A stretch of DNA of 55,670 bases, taken from Pseudomonadota bacterium. GTDB taxonomy: Bacteria > Pseudomonadota > Alphaproteobacteria > Rhizobiales > Rhizobiaceae. The stretch spans positions 1 through 55,670 of the forward strand of contig JAEWDP010000128.1 in NCBI GenBank assembly GCA_023390055.1. The letters are read 5' to 3'. Made by a program: the position numbers and the translations under genes. A model generated the notes under the pieces. That model ran no database searches, had not been told where the DNA came from, and worked only from the letters and a program-made list of their open reading frames with translations. Each line of letters begins with the position of its first letter. Position 1 is the stretch's first letter. Shown here one piece after another: positions 44,435 through 52,601 of this stretch.

Positions 44435-44536
44435 ATGCCGGCAAAAAAAGAGGCCTGGCGCAGGGTGCCAGGCCTCTTTGACTGCAAGGTCTGCAACTGG
44501 CACGCCATCAGGCATTTTGCTGGCCACATATCTTAG
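44435..44536 (+). CDS. 33-aa CxxC/His small protein
   Basis: The ATG at 44435 follows a strong GAGGAG by 5 nt. The 33-residue product begins MPAKKEAWRRVPGLF and continues DCKVCNWHAIRHFAGH, giving one CxxC and three His that could bind a metal ion. Codons 5-15 coincide with a perfect 13-bp hairpin. The ribosome binding site argues for translation, but the hairpin may instead be the main element of this stretch. No family was recognised. Confidence 0.42.
   Translation: MPAKKEAWRRVPGLFDCKVCNWHAIRHFAGHIS
44447..44479 (-). terminator. 13-bp perfect hairpin, terminator-like on the minus strand
   Basis: Arms 44447-44459 and 44467-44479 are perfectly complementary (13 bp, GC-rich core GAGGCCTGGC) with a 7-nt loop. 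Read on the minus strand it is followed by TTTT, extending an A/T run from the stem to seven T. On the plus strand only TTTG follows. It looks like a strong minus-strand terminator, although no minus-strand gene is recognised upstream of it. Confidence 0.6.
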
Positions 44537-44740
44537 ATCTATGATAAAACTCTAACAGATCGGCGCCGGCCCGTCACGGAATAAATCCCGTTCACGGTGT
44601 TTTTACCGCGTGCCAGCGGGCATCTGGAGCCGCTTTTGCGGCAGTAGGTCTCAAGGATTACCAATCGGCCGATGGACCTGAAGATTTCCCCAAGTGCCGA
44701 TTTTGCTGTACTCTTTTCCTTTGTGTCGGGAGGAAAAGCA

Positions 44741-45361
44741 ATGTCTTTCATTTCCACGCCAACGGCCGATATCGGCAAGGCAACAGCTACCATGTACGCC
44801 TCTGCAGAGACCAGCTACGGGTATTTGCCAAACATGTTTCGCATCTTCGGCCATCGCCCTGAGGTCATGGAACGCTGGGGAGAGCTGCTGTCCAGCATAC
44901 GCGGCCAGATGAACCCCAGACGCTACGAACTGGTAACGCTCGCGGCAGCAAGGGAGCTGAAGTCTTCCTACTGCATGCTCGCACATGGTTCGGCGCTTTT
45001 GCGGCATGGCTTCAGCAACACACAGCTTGCCGACACCATCCTTGACGGCAGCCACGCACCACTCGACGAAAACGAGCGCGAGATCATGGATTTCGCCGGC
45101 ATGGTCGTGCGCGATGCAACAGGGATCACAAAAAAAGACATCGACAGGCTGAAAGCCACCGGGCTCACCGACGAGGAAATCTTCGACATTGCCGCCACGG
45201 CCGCGGCACGCTGCTTCTTCAGCAAGATACTGGATGCCATGGGTGCAGAACCCGATGCAATCTACAGAGATCGCCTTGCACCCGAGCTGACACAGTCTTT
45301 GACTTTAGGCCGCAAGATCGAAGGTAGCTTTCAGGCCGAGCCCGCTGCACAAGGCAATTGA
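44741..45361 (+). CDS. carboxymuconolactone decarboxylase/AhpD-fold protein (peroxidase-related)
   Basis: The ATG at 44741 follows GGGAGG, giving 206 residues; an in-frame start at 44672 lacks a ribosome binding site. The AhpD-fold core is ELVTLAAARELKSSYCMLAHGSALL, with Glu72, Cys78 and His82. The second Cys of the AhpD CxxC is Ala, as in the peroxidase-related subgroup (YCxxAH). A second helical region (LDENEREIMDFAGMVVRDA) follows. It may act in peroxide or thiol chemistry; the true substrate is unknown. Confidence 0.84.
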   Translation: MSFISTPTADIGKATATMYASAETSYGYLPNMFRIFGHRPEVMERWGELLSSIRGQMNPRRYELVTLAAARELKSSYCMLAHGSALLRHGFSNTQLADTILDGSHAPLDENEREIMDFAGMVVRDATGITKKDIDRLKATGLTDEEIFDIAATAAARCFFSKILDAMGAEPDAIYRDRLAPELTQSLTLGRKIEGSFQAEPAAQGN

Positions 45362-45657
45362 CGATACCGTCTGCGGCAATCAACCAGAGTGCAATATCTA
45401 AACTGTCCAGACAGTTCCTTAAAAGCTGCGGCCGGCTCGTGCATCTGGAGTATCAGCCACCAACTGTTCTCGCAGCACTCTCGCAGATGAACAAAACATT
45501 TGCGAAACAGGTTTGAGTCTGGATGTCCCTGGGGCATTGCATTTGCAATCGGCGACATGCAGATTGCAGGCACGATCATGGATATGCACACATTCGCTAC
45601 CCCAAGTGCCTCACCATGAGTTCGATGTCTGGTCATCAGGTTTCGAGGAAACTTAAA
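45362..45657. promoter_or_regulatory. intergenic region before the DapA-family gene
   Basis: About 296 bp without a named gene. On the plus strand a frame from about 45498 to 45619 reads coding-like (CPWGIAFAIGDMQIAGTI) and ends at a TGA that overlaps the ATG at 45616, which may be a relic or chance. A GAGGAA at 45644-45650 serves the GTG start of the next gene. Confidence 0.25.
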
Positions 45658-46584
45658 GTGCAAAGCCTTGTCCCGGCCCAGTCTGCAGCGCACCCACTTT
45701 TCACCGGACTTTGTGCCTTTCCGCCAACGCCTGCCGATGAGAAGGGCCGCGTCGACACAACGGCACTGCAGGATCTGGTGTCTCCAATCGCAGACAGCTC
45801 AGCAAACTCGATCGGACTTGTCGGCAGTACCGGCATCTACATGTATCTTGAGACGATCGAGCGCCAGCGCGCGGTCGAGGCGGCCCTGGAGTGCGTGGGC
45901 GGACGGTGTCCGGTGATCGTTAATGTCGGCGCGCTTAGAACGGACGTGGCCATTTTGCTGGCAAATCACGCCGCAAAGGCTGGCGCCAACGGACTGCTAT
46001 TGGCGCCGGTCGCCTATACACCACTTACGCAGGACGAAGTCTTCCAGCATTACCGTGCCGTCGCGACGACAAGCGACCTGCCTTTGTGCATCTACAACAA
46101 TCCGTCCACGACCGGCTTCAATTTCAGCGAGGATCTGCTTGGGCGGCTTGCAACGATCAGCAACATCGTGGCCGTCAAGATGCCGATTGCAAAGGATGAT
46201 GACTTTTCGGGCGAGATCAGCCGGTTGCGCGGTCGCACACCGGCTGACTTTGCGATTGGCTACAGCGGCGACTGGAAAGCTGCCGAAGCCTTGCTGGCGG
46301 GCTGCGATGCCTGGCACAGTGTCGTGGGAGGCCTGTTTCCGCAAGCGGCAGCCGCTCTTGTCAACGCTGCCCTTACCGGCGACAGGACCGAAACAATGCG
46401 GCTCGACGGGCAGTTCCAGCCGCTGTGGGAGCTGTTCCAGTCTCATGGGAGCCTGCGTGTTATTCATGTGGCCGCGCATCTGCTTGGCCACACCAGGGTG
46501 AATTTGCCCCGCCCGCTCCTGCCGCTTGCACGCGACATCTGGCCATCTGTCGAAAAGGCAATCTTGAATGTGCAAAAAGCCTGA
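45658..46584 (+). CDS. dihydrodipicolinate synthase family protein (DapA-like aldolase/lyase)
   Basis: This is a class I, Schiff-base (beta/alpha)8-barrel enzyme of 308 residues. The GTG at 45658 is preferred because GAGGAA lies about 7 nt upstream; an ATG at 45616 has none. The catalytic Lys is K174 (VAVKMP, replacing IKEASG of true DapA), the Tyr is Y146 (CIYNNPSTTG) and the pyruvate-binding loop is GSTGIY (56-61, GTTGE in DapA). The differences suggest that it is not lysine-pathway DapA but one of the broader lyase/aldolase members acting on other 2-keto acids. Confidence 0.84.
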   Translation: MQSLVPAQSAAHPLFTGLCAFPPTPADEKGRVDTTALQDLVSPIADSSANSIGLVGSTGIYMYLETIERQRAVEAALECVGGRCPVIVNVGALRTDVAILLANHAAKAGANGLLLAPVAYTPLTQDEVFQHYRAVATTSDLPLCIYNNPSTTGFNFSEDLLGRLATISNIVAVKMPIAKDDDFSGEISRLRGRTPADFAIGYSGDWKAAEALLAGCDAWHSVVGGLFPQAAAALVNAALTGDRTETMRLDGQFQPLWELFQSHGSLRVIHVAAHLLGHTRVNLPRPLLPLARDIWPSVEKAILNVQKA

Positions 46585-46624
46585 ATGTACAAAAGACTTG
46601 AACGTAAAGCTGGCCTGAACCCGT

Positions 46625-48109
46625 CTACGTGCCACAGAAAGTGCGAAGCACGCGCTCATCAGGTTCTGGCGGGATCGTATAGGCGTCGAATTCCGGCCGG
46701 TCTTCATATGGATTTGCAACAGCCTGCAACAATAGCTCGAACTTGCCAAGGTCGCCGTCATTGGCCACAGCAATCGCCGCCTCGACCTGATGATTGCGCG
46801 GAATGATCGCCGGATTGACGCTACGCATCCTGTACTCGGCTTTTTCAGGCGCTTCACTCTCCAGCCGTTGGTGCCATCTTTCCAGCCATTTGCTGGCCTT
46901 GTCATTAATTTCGCACTCAGACCCGAACGATGACAGGAAGATCTCCTCACCCTTGGGCATCATTGCACCACACAAGCGCCGGAATGTCAGCGTGAAGTCG
47001 GCTCCCGCTTCCTGCATGAGAGCCAACAGGGCTTGGATCAGGTCCGTATCACCCGCCCTTGGCATCTCAAATCCGAGCTTACGGCAAAATACCGAAAGCC
47101 ACTCGCCCTCGAAGTGCCGTCCGAATTGCGTGACGACCTCATTTGCAGCCACAACCGCCTTGTCCTTGTCTTCATCGATGAGCGGCAAAAGGCATTCCGC
47201 CAGTCTCGCGATGTTCCACTGAGCAATGCCGGGCTGGTTGCGGTAGGCGTATCGGCCACCCGCATCAATGGATGAAAATACCTTCATCGGATCATATTCA
47301 TCGAGAAATGCGCATGGGCCAAAATCGATCGTTTCACCTGACAACGTCATGTTGTCGGTGTTCATGACACCATGAACAAAGCCGACCCCCATCCAGCGCG
47401 CCACGAGGCTGGCCTGTTTGACCGTGACGGTGGCAAGAAGTTCACGATACGGGTTCTTGTCGCCCTTCAAGTGCGGATAATGCCGTTCAATCACGTAATC
47501 GGCGAGCGTTCGCAAACCATCCAGGTCGCCACGCGCCGCAAAATACTGAAAGGTACCAATACGCACATGACTTGAGGCAACGCGCACGAAGATGGCGCCG
47601 GGCAGCGCGGTCTCACGATAAACAGGCTCACCTGTTGCAATGGCTGCAAGGGCCCTCGTGGCGGGGATGGCAAGCGCGTTCATTGCCTCGGAGATGATGT
47701 ATTCACGCAAGACCGGGCCAAGCGCTGCACGCCCATCGCCGCGCCTGGAAAACGGCGTCGGACCGGAACCTTTCAACTGGATATCACGACGCACGCTGTC
47801 TTGATCCAGAACTTCACCGATCAGGATCGCGCGACCGTCGCCAAGTTGCGGAACGAAGGAGCCGAACTGATGTCCGGCATAGGCCATTGCGATCGGTGCT
47901 GCACCTTGTGGCACGACATTGCCGGCAAGGATCGCCGCAAGACGCTTGGGATCGCCCAGATCCGCGTCAATGCCCAGTTCACGTGCCAGCGCTTCATTGA
48001 ATTTCAAGAGGACCGGGTCTTCCACGGGCTCGGGATAAACCGCAGCATAAAAACGCTCAGGCAGGCGGGCATAGGTATTGTCGAACTGAAACAAGACCGG
48101 CTCCTTCAC
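46625..48109 (-). CDS. protein adenylyltransferase SelO (YdiU)
   Basis: SelO is a pseudokinase that transfers AMP to Ser, Thr or Tyr of target proteins, linked to redox stress. The 494-residue length fits. It shows AYAGHQFGSFVPQLGDGRA (nucleotide-binding Gly-rich region), IQLKGSGPTPFSRRGDGRA with the Lys, VGFVHGVMNTDNMTLSGETIDFGPCAFLD (catalytic-loop Asp and metal-binding Asn/Asp) and the C-terminal FCGT, whose Cys stands near the selenocysteine or Cys of other family members. It is convergent with the DapA-family gene. Confidence 0.93.
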   Translation of the reverse strand: MKEPVLFQFDNTYARLPERFYAAVYPEPVEDPVLLKFNEALARELGIDADLGDPKRLAAILAGNVVPQGAAPIAMAYAGHQFGSFVPQLGDGRAILIGEVLDQDSVRRDIQLKGSGPTPFSRRGDGRAALGPVLREYIISEAMNALAIPATRALAAIATGEPVYRETALPGAIFVRVASSHVRIGTFQYFAARGDLDGLRTLADYVIERHYPHLKGDKNPYRELLATVTVKQASLVARWMGVGFVHGVMNTDNMTLSGETIDFGPCAFLDEYDPMKVFSSIDAGGRYAYRNQPGIAQWNIARLAECLLPLIDEDKDKAVVAANEVVTQFGRHFEGEWLSVFCRKLGFEMPRAGDTDLIQALLALMQEAGADFTLTFRRLCGAMMPKGEEIFLSSFGSECEINDKASKWLERWHQRLESEAPEKAEYRMRSVNPAIIPRNHQVEAAIAVANDGDLGKFELLLQAVANPYEDRPEFDAYTIPPEPDERVLRTFCGT

Positions 48110-48562
48110 CGAATTTAAATGACGGATTGATAACGTGCTTCCTTCGATATGGGTTCTTTGGCGCCTCAGGCAAGAAAAACCGTCCGATATGACCTCCCCT
48201 TATTCAGCCGTATGGCTAACGGAAACAGGTGGCCCGTGCATACCGGTCACCTCGATTGGGGCCTTCAATCATAGATGCCCTGCTCCCCAATGACTGTTGA
48301 CATCAGGCAGCTTGCGGAGAAAAGCAATCCAAATGTCCAGGTGATGCAAATTCGCCACAAGCCGTCCGACTTTCTGTCGTTGTCATGAAACCCGGGAACC
48401 GCAAGGGCTGTCGCTCGTTTGCAAGGACATCATCAACTGCGAATAGAGCGAGCAACACACTGTTACTTTTCGTTTATGAAAAGCTGTTGTAATTCAGTCA
48501 TAGCTTTATAAGAGAAATACATTACATCCTCATCAACCGCTTACGCGTGAAGGAGATACATC
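48110..48562. promoter_or_regulatory. long upstream region of the outer-membrane protein gene
   Basis: This 453-bp region contains an EcfG-type promoter (listed separately), an ATTGGGG/CCCCAAT inverted repeat (48255-48291) with a 23-nt loop, and the strong ribosome binding site GAAGGAGATACATC just before the ATG. An AT-rich stretch near 48495-48515 (TTGTAA then TATAAG) may be a second, housekeeping-type promoter. No gene is recognised. Confidence 0.35.
48395..48419 (+). promoter_or_regulatory. EcfG/RpoE2-type promoter upstream of the outer-membrane protein gene
   Basis: GGAAC (48395-48399), 16 nt and CGTT (48416-48419) match the EcfG consensus GGAAC-N16/17-CGTT exactly. It lies 143 nt before the ATG, so the transcript would have a long leader, or it may serve an unannotated small RNA. 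Confidence 0.5.
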
Positions 48563-49192
48563 ATGAAGAGAGTACTGTTCCTGGCCGCCGGTGTTGCCAT
48601 GACGGCTTCCTCCGCCGCATTTGCCGCAGACGTTGTTGAAACAATTCCGGAAGCACCAATTGCGATCGAGACCCCGGTCATCTTCAGTTGGAGTGGCCCC
48701 TATCTGGGTGTGCATGGTGGCTACGGCTGGGGTGACGGCGAGCTTACAGGTTTCGGTGATGGCAATTTCGATGGTGGCCGCTTTGGCGCCTTTGCCGGCT
48801 ACAACTGGCAGGTATCGGATGGCTTCGTTGCCGGTATCGAAGGTGACCTGAACTATGACTGGAACGAAGACGAGGTAGCACCCGGCATCGATCTCGAAAC
48901 CGGATTTTCCGGTGGCATTCGCGCGCGTGCAGGCTTTGCCTTTGACCGGGCGCTCCTTTATGCGGCAGGCGGCTGGACGGCCACCAATCTCGAAGTCAAT
49001 GGCGGTGGCTTCGACGACAGCGACACGCTGCATGGCTGGACGATCGGCGCCGGTCTCGACTATGCGTTTACCGACAACATGTTCGGTCGTGCCGAATATC
49101 GCTACAATGATTATGGCAGCGGTGACGTCGGCGGCACGGATGTCGATTTCGACCAGCATATCTTCCAGGTCGGCATTGGTGTGAAATTCTGA
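48563..49192 (+). CDS. outer-membrane beta-barrel protein (Omp25/31-like)
   Basis: The 209-residue protein has a signal peptide (MKRVLFLAAGVAMTASSAAFA) and a mature barrel of the small 8-strand OmpA/Omp25-like type. Typical segments are WSGPYLGVHGGYGWG, GAFAGYNWQVSDGFVAGIEGD, GIRARAGFAFDRALLYAAGGWT and the ending HIFQVGIGVKF, where the terminal Phe is the BAM recognition signal. Such porin-like proteins are abundant in Rhizobiales. It is preceded by a strong ribosome binding site and an EcfG-type promoter, and followed by a strong terminator. Confidence 0.93.
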   Translation: MKRVLFLAAGVAMTASSAAFAADVVETIPEAPIAIETPVIFSWSGPYLGVHGGYGWGDGELTGFGDGNFDGGRFGAFAGYNWQVSDGFVAGIEGDLNYDWNEDEVAPGIDLETGFSGGIRARAGFAFDRALLYAAGGWTATNLEVNGGGFDDSDTLHGWTIGAGLDYAFTDNMFGRAEYRYNDYGSGDVGGTDVDFDQHIFQVGIGVKF

Positions 49193-49215
49193 TCCTTACC
49201 GGTTCTCCTGAATTC

Positions 49216-49242
49216 AAAAAGGGGGCTTTTCGCCCCCTTTTT
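49216..49242 (+). terminator. strong rho-independent terminator
   Basis: Perfect 11-bp stem (arms 49216-49226 and 49232-49242, GGGGGC core with A/T flanks) and a 5-nt loop, followed by C and TTT, 24 bp after the outer-membrane protein stop. Confidence 0.85.
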
Positions 49243-49347
49243 CTTTGCCCGCATTGTCAGGCACATCGACCCCAATTGTGCCCGGAATGGCAAAGCTGAA
49301 GCCACGCTGGCATTTGCGGTTGCATTTTCCGGCAAACAGGTTGCGGG

Positions 49348-50208
49348 TCAGTGCAGGTGTTTCAACTTGTCGGGATTACGCATGACATAGATCGCCGTAA
49401 TTTTCCCGTCTTCTATATCAAGTGCCGTTGTCTGCAACTCGCCATCGGCTTCCTGCGTGATGAAGCCCGGCAAGCCGCTGACGACGGTGGTGCGCAACAA
49501 CGTGGAGCCTCCTTTGGCGAAGAAGCGCGCAAGGACGGTATGAACCTTCATGACCTCTTCGATGCCGATGACAGGCCGGAGCACTGCCGGCCGTTTGCCG
49601 CCACCGTCAGCGTGCATGCTGACGTCATCCGACAACATGGCAGTCAGGGCTTTCAAATCACCCGTGCGCGAGGCGGCAAAAAAAGCCTGCGCCATTGCGA
49701 GCCCGCGTGCCTTGTCCACCTGGAAGCGAGATCTAGCCTCGCGGACATGGCTGCGGGCCCGCACGGCCAGTTGCCGGCAGGCAGCCGGTTCCCGCCCAAT
49801 GGTTTCGGCGACCTCTTCAAACTCCAGCCCGAACACATCGTGCAACAGGAAGGCTGCACGCTCCAGAGGCGAAAGTCGCTCCAACGCCAACATCAGCGGT
49901 AGCGTGACATCCTCCTCTTCTTCGCCTTCCTCAACAATCGGGTCCGGGAGCCAGGGACCAATATATGTTTCCCGTTTGACCCGAGCGGACTTCAACTGAT
50001 CAAGGCAGAGCCGGGTAACAGTGCGACGCAGATATGCTTCCGGCTCGCGGATTTCACAGCGGTCGACCCTCATCCAGCGGATGAAGGCCTCCTGAACCAG
50101 ATCTTCGGCATCGGCCACCGAGCCCAGCATGCGGTAGGCAACCCGCATGAGCTTGGCGCGCAACGGATCAAAGCTTGCTGCCGGATCGTCGTTACCTGCA
50201 ACCTGCAT
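49348..50208 (-). CDS. ECF41-group (SigJ-like) sigma factor
   Basis: This 286-residue sigma factor starts at the ATG at 50208, sharing one base with the stop of the upstream gene (TGATG). It has region 2 (YRMLGSVADAEDLVQEAFIRW, 25-45), region 4 (LSPLERAAFLLHDVFGLEFEEVAETI) and a C-terminal SnoaL-like domain (about 165-286). That domain carries both ECF41 signature motifs: DGGGK (201-205) and NPDKL (278-282). In ECF41 factors the extension acts as a built-in regulator in place of an anti-sigma factor. The upstream gene encodes a CMD protein, the usual partner class (COE). Confidence 0.93.
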   Translation of the reverse strand: MQVAGNDDPAASFDPLRAKLMRVAYRMLGSVADAEDLVQEAFIRWMRVDRCEIREPEAYLRRTVTRLCLDQLKSARVKRETYIGPWLPDPIVEEGEEEEDVTLPLMLALERLSPLERAAFLLHDVFGLEFEEVAETIGREPAACRQLAVRARSHVREARSRFQVDKARGLAMAQAFFAASRTGDLKALTAMLSDDVSMHADGGGKRPAVLRPVIGIEEVMKVHTVLARFFAKGGSTLLRTTVVSGLPGFITQEADGELQTTALDIEDGKITAIYVMRNPDKLKHLH

Positions 50209-50681
50209 CAGACCGCTGCCATTGTTGCCGACCGGTACGCGACCGGATTGTCGACCCAAAGGCCGAAGCCGACGGCAAATCGGTTCCAGCCATTGATGAC
50301 GTTGATCATCAAGGTGAGCTTCACCTGTTCCTCCACTGTGAAGTTGGCCTGCAGTTCCTCGTAGGCTGGCTCTTGCGCATGACCTTGTGAAAGCCGGGTC
50401 AATGCCTCTGTCCAGGCAAGGGCAGAACGCTCCCGATCACTATAGCACGGCGCTTCACGCCATGCCGAGAGCAAATAGATGCGCTGCTCGCTCTCGCCCT
50501 TGGCGCGCGCCTCGGCGGTATGCATGTTGATGCAATTGGCGCATCCGTTTATCTGCGACGCGCGGATCTTCACAAGCTCGATGAGGCTTGATTCGAGGCT
50601 TGCCGCAGCGTCCATCGACATGCTCATCCATTTCTTCATGAGCTCGGGTGCCGCATTAAAAATATCAGGTCTGGGTGTCAT
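50208..50681 (-). CDS. carboxymuconolactone decarboxylase/AhpD-family protein (ECF41 partner)
   Basis: From the ATG at 50681 this is a 157-residue AhpD-fold protein with catalytic NGCANCINMHT (Cys47, Cys50, His54) and the acidic SLIELVKIRASQ before it, as in alkylhydroperoxidase-like CMD proteins. Later sequence WTEALTRLSQGHA and VKLTLMINVINGWNRFAVGF is typical of the family. It is the first gene of the operon with the ECF41 sigma factor, and an ECF41-type promoter lies just upstream. ECF41 loci are known to pair with carboxymuconolactone decarboxylases, oxidoreductases or epimerases. The substrate is unknown. An AAGGGA lies about 9 nt before the start. Confidence 0.9.
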   Translation of the reverse strand: MTPRPDIFNAAPELMKKWMSMSMDAAASLESSLIELVKIRASQINGCANCINMHTAEARAKGESEQRIYLLSAWREAPCYSDRERSALAWTEALTRLSQGHAQEPAYEELQANFTVEEQVKLTLMINVINGWNRFAVGFGLWVDNPVAYRSATMAAV

Positions 50682-50715
50682 GATCGATATCCCTTTCATT
50701 GGATTACGACACCAT

Positions 50716-50743
50716 GACGAACCAGTCCTCCCCCCATGTGACA
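50716..50743 (-). promoter_or_regulatory. ECF41-type promoter of the CMD-sigma operon
   Basis: On the minus strand TGTCACA (50743-50737), 17 nt and CGTC (50719-50716) match the ECF41 consensus TGTCACA-N16/17-CGTC exactly. It lies 34 nt upstream of the CMD start codon, so autoregulation is predicted. The site also rules out the longer CMD frame that would begin at 50744. Confidence 0.8.
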
Positions 50744-51067
50744 TGGTCGGGAATATTTTCTTGCCATTTTATAACAGTTCTGACCAGGACCGGCCAATCC
50801 ATGCGCTGGTAACCGCCCACACACAGGCAAGAGCTTCTGCCCGTTAGCGGTCGGTTGCAGGACCGTCGTTGTTGTGAGCGGAAAACGGCTCAAGGCGCAC
50901 GGCTTGCACCTGCCTGCCGATCGGTATCCTTGGCAACAACGTGCCGACGATGCGCGGACAAGCGTCGAGATCACCTTGGCAACCTGTCGGGAAACATCTG
51001 ATCGGCGCCAGCGGAGAGACCCCGCTGGAAAAATCCAGGTCCCCGGTCGTTCTTTACTCGCAGGCCC
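50744..51067. other. gap between CMD-sigma operon and rpsU
   Basis: No gene is recognised in these 324 bp. An AT-rich tract near 50750-50775 lies just upstream of the ECF41 promoter. No clear terminator for rpsU is visible. Confidence 0.3.
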
Positions 51068-51310
51068 TTAGCGACTGCGAGCAACAACCTTCTTCTTCGG
51101 AGCCGGAAGAAGGCCTTCGCGCTGTGCCTGCTTGCGGGCAAGCTTGCGCATCCTCCGAATGGCATCGGACTTTTCGCGAGCCCGTTTTTCCGACGGTTTC
51201 TCATAGGCACTGCGTGCCTTCATTTCGCGGAAGATTCCTTCACGCTGCATCTTCTTCTTCAACACCCGAAGGGCCTGGTCGACGTTGTTGTCTCTAACGA
51301 TGACTTGCAA
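51068..51310 (-). CDS. rpsU: 30S ribosomal protein S21
   Basis: S21 binds the small subunit near the anti-Shine-Dalgarno end and aids initiation. The 80-residue protein starts QVIVRDNNVDQALRVLKKKM and contains REGIFREMKARSAYEKPSEKRAREK and a basic C-terminal tail, as in alphaproteobacterial S21. The start codon is TTG (51310-51308), placed 5 nt after AGGAG; no ATG fits the conserved N-terminus. Confidence 0.95.
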   Translation of the reverse strand: MQVIVRDNNVDQALRVLKKKMQREGIFREMKARSAYEKPSEKRAREKSDAIRRMRKLARKQAQREGLLPAPKKKVVARSR

Positions 51311-51609
51311 AACATCTCCTTTTGCAGCGCGCTGCTATTTTTTGATCCCGATTACCTTCGGATTGATCTGGCATTGCCTGAACAGGTAACAAAACCCGCT
51401 CGACTTCCGCTTCGCTCACATGGCGCTCGAAAGTTTCATGGTCGATCTGACGCGGTCGCGGACAACACCGTCAGTGCGTGGAAGAACAGTCATTATGCGA
51501 CAGGTCGATATATCCACATCCCTGCCTCAGAAAACTACACATAAAAACGGCCAGGCTACCTAAAGTATAGCGCGCACTGGCCATGTCGAACTCCGCCCTG
51601 AAAAAACAA
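51311..51609. other. gap between rpsU and the cspA terminator
   Basis: No gene is recognised. The region upstream of rpsU should hold its promoter; no consensus is obvious. Confidence 0.3.
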
Positions 51610-51633
51610 AAGGCCGGGGTTGACCCCGACCTT
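51610..51633 (-). terminator. terminator after cspA
   Basis: On the minus strand a 10-bp stem with one T-G pair (arms 51633-51624 and 51619-51610) and a 4-nt loop is followed by TTGTTTTTT, 57 bp after the cspA stop. Confidence 0.8.
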
Positions 51634-51689
51634 CACATCACCGCCTTCGGCGTGCCAGTACATCCGTGGTCACGCGGGCAGTGAAATCC

Positions 51690-51899
51690 TTAAGCAGCCT
51701 GCAGGTTGTCTGCAGAGCTCTTTCCAGAGCGCTTGTCCTGCACGATGTCGTAGCTGATCTTCTGACCTTCGGTCAGACCACGCAAGCCTGCGCGCTCAAC
51801 TGCGGAGATGTGAACGAAGACGTCCTGGCTGCCGTTATCCGGCTGAATGAAACCAAAACCCTTGGTGCTGTTGAACCACTTTACGGTACCTGTATTCAT
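51690..51899 (-). CDS. cspA: cold-shock protein
   Basis: This 69-residue protein is a single OB-fold RNA chaperone: MNTGTVKWFNSTKGFGFIQ with RNP1 (KGFGFI) and DVFVHISAVERAG with RNP2 (VFVHI). It binds single-stranded RNA and DNA and melts secondary structure, with cold-induced or growth-phase roles in rhizobia. AAAAGGA precedes the ATG. Its 232-bp upstream gap may contain a long leader, as is usual for cold-shock genes. A terminator follows. Confidence 0.95.
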   Translation of the reverse strand: MNTGTVKWFNSTKGFGFIQPDNGSQDVFVHISAVERAGLRGLTEGQKISYDIVQDKRSGKSSADNLQAA

Positions 51900-52131
51900 A
51901 ACGATTTCCTTTTAATCGTAGGTGGGCCCGGTCGAATTGACCGATCTGATAATCGACGATGAGAGGAAATCTGATAGGCCCGAAGGCCAAAACAAAGGTC
52001 GCTAGCAAAGTTCGATACGATAAACATAGCGGTTAATTGCGTCGAGACAAGGGCGGGTGACAATAAACTTGATCGACATTCATAAGCCGGGCCTTGTGCA
52101 GGGCAAATCGTAGCCTCCGCATCCGGTCCAT

Positions 52132-52416
52132 TCACCGGGTGATGCGAAAGCCAGACGGCCTGTCGGCACCAGTCTCCTCTTCATATGCGACATTTGAAAC
52201 GGATGATCCAGGAGGACCGTCCCAAAGCCGTTCCAGCATGGTGGCAAGTGCCTGGTCGCCACCTGAAAGGACAGCGCTCACGGAACCGTCGATTTCATTG
52301 CGGACATAACCATCAAGCCCCAGTTGCTCGGCCTGGTGCATTGTCCACAGACGAAAGCCGACGCCCTGCACCTTGCCGGCAACGCGGACCTTCAACATCT
52401 TGACCTCATCCGCCAT
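52132..52416 (-). CDS. acyP: acylphosphatase
   Basis: Acylphosphatase hydrolyses carboxyl-phosphate bonds such as acetyl phosphate. The 94-residue protein has the catalytic loop GKVQGVGFRLWT with the phosphate-binding Arg, and the active-site Asn in LGLDGYVRNEIDGSV. GGGAGG lies upstream of the ATG. It is leftward, like cspA and ycgN. Confidence 0.94.
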   Translation of the reverse strand: MADEVKMLKVRVAGKVQGVGFRLWTMHQAEQLGLDGYVRNEIDGSVSAVLSGGDQALATMLERLWDGPPGSSVSNVAYEEETGADRPSGFRITR

Positions 52417-52601
52417 ACCGTTCCTCCCTCGAAACGATGGTTGAAATCTGACACGTCACAGCAGCCATTGCGCTTGGCGCTCCAGCCGGGTTGTTTCGTC
52501 TGTACATTGGTCATCGAACCTCTGGCGACCGGCCAGTGGCCGGCTCCCGGGGTGGGCAGAGACGAACTTTTTGCGCATCCCTGCCTGGCATTGTCTACCG
52601 G

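Noticed and set aside
44539..44793. An 84-codon minus-strand frame upstream of the 13-bp hairpin
   Set aside because: It overlaps the start of the AhpD-like gene in antisense and has no recognisable protein features; only the hairpin itself was kept.
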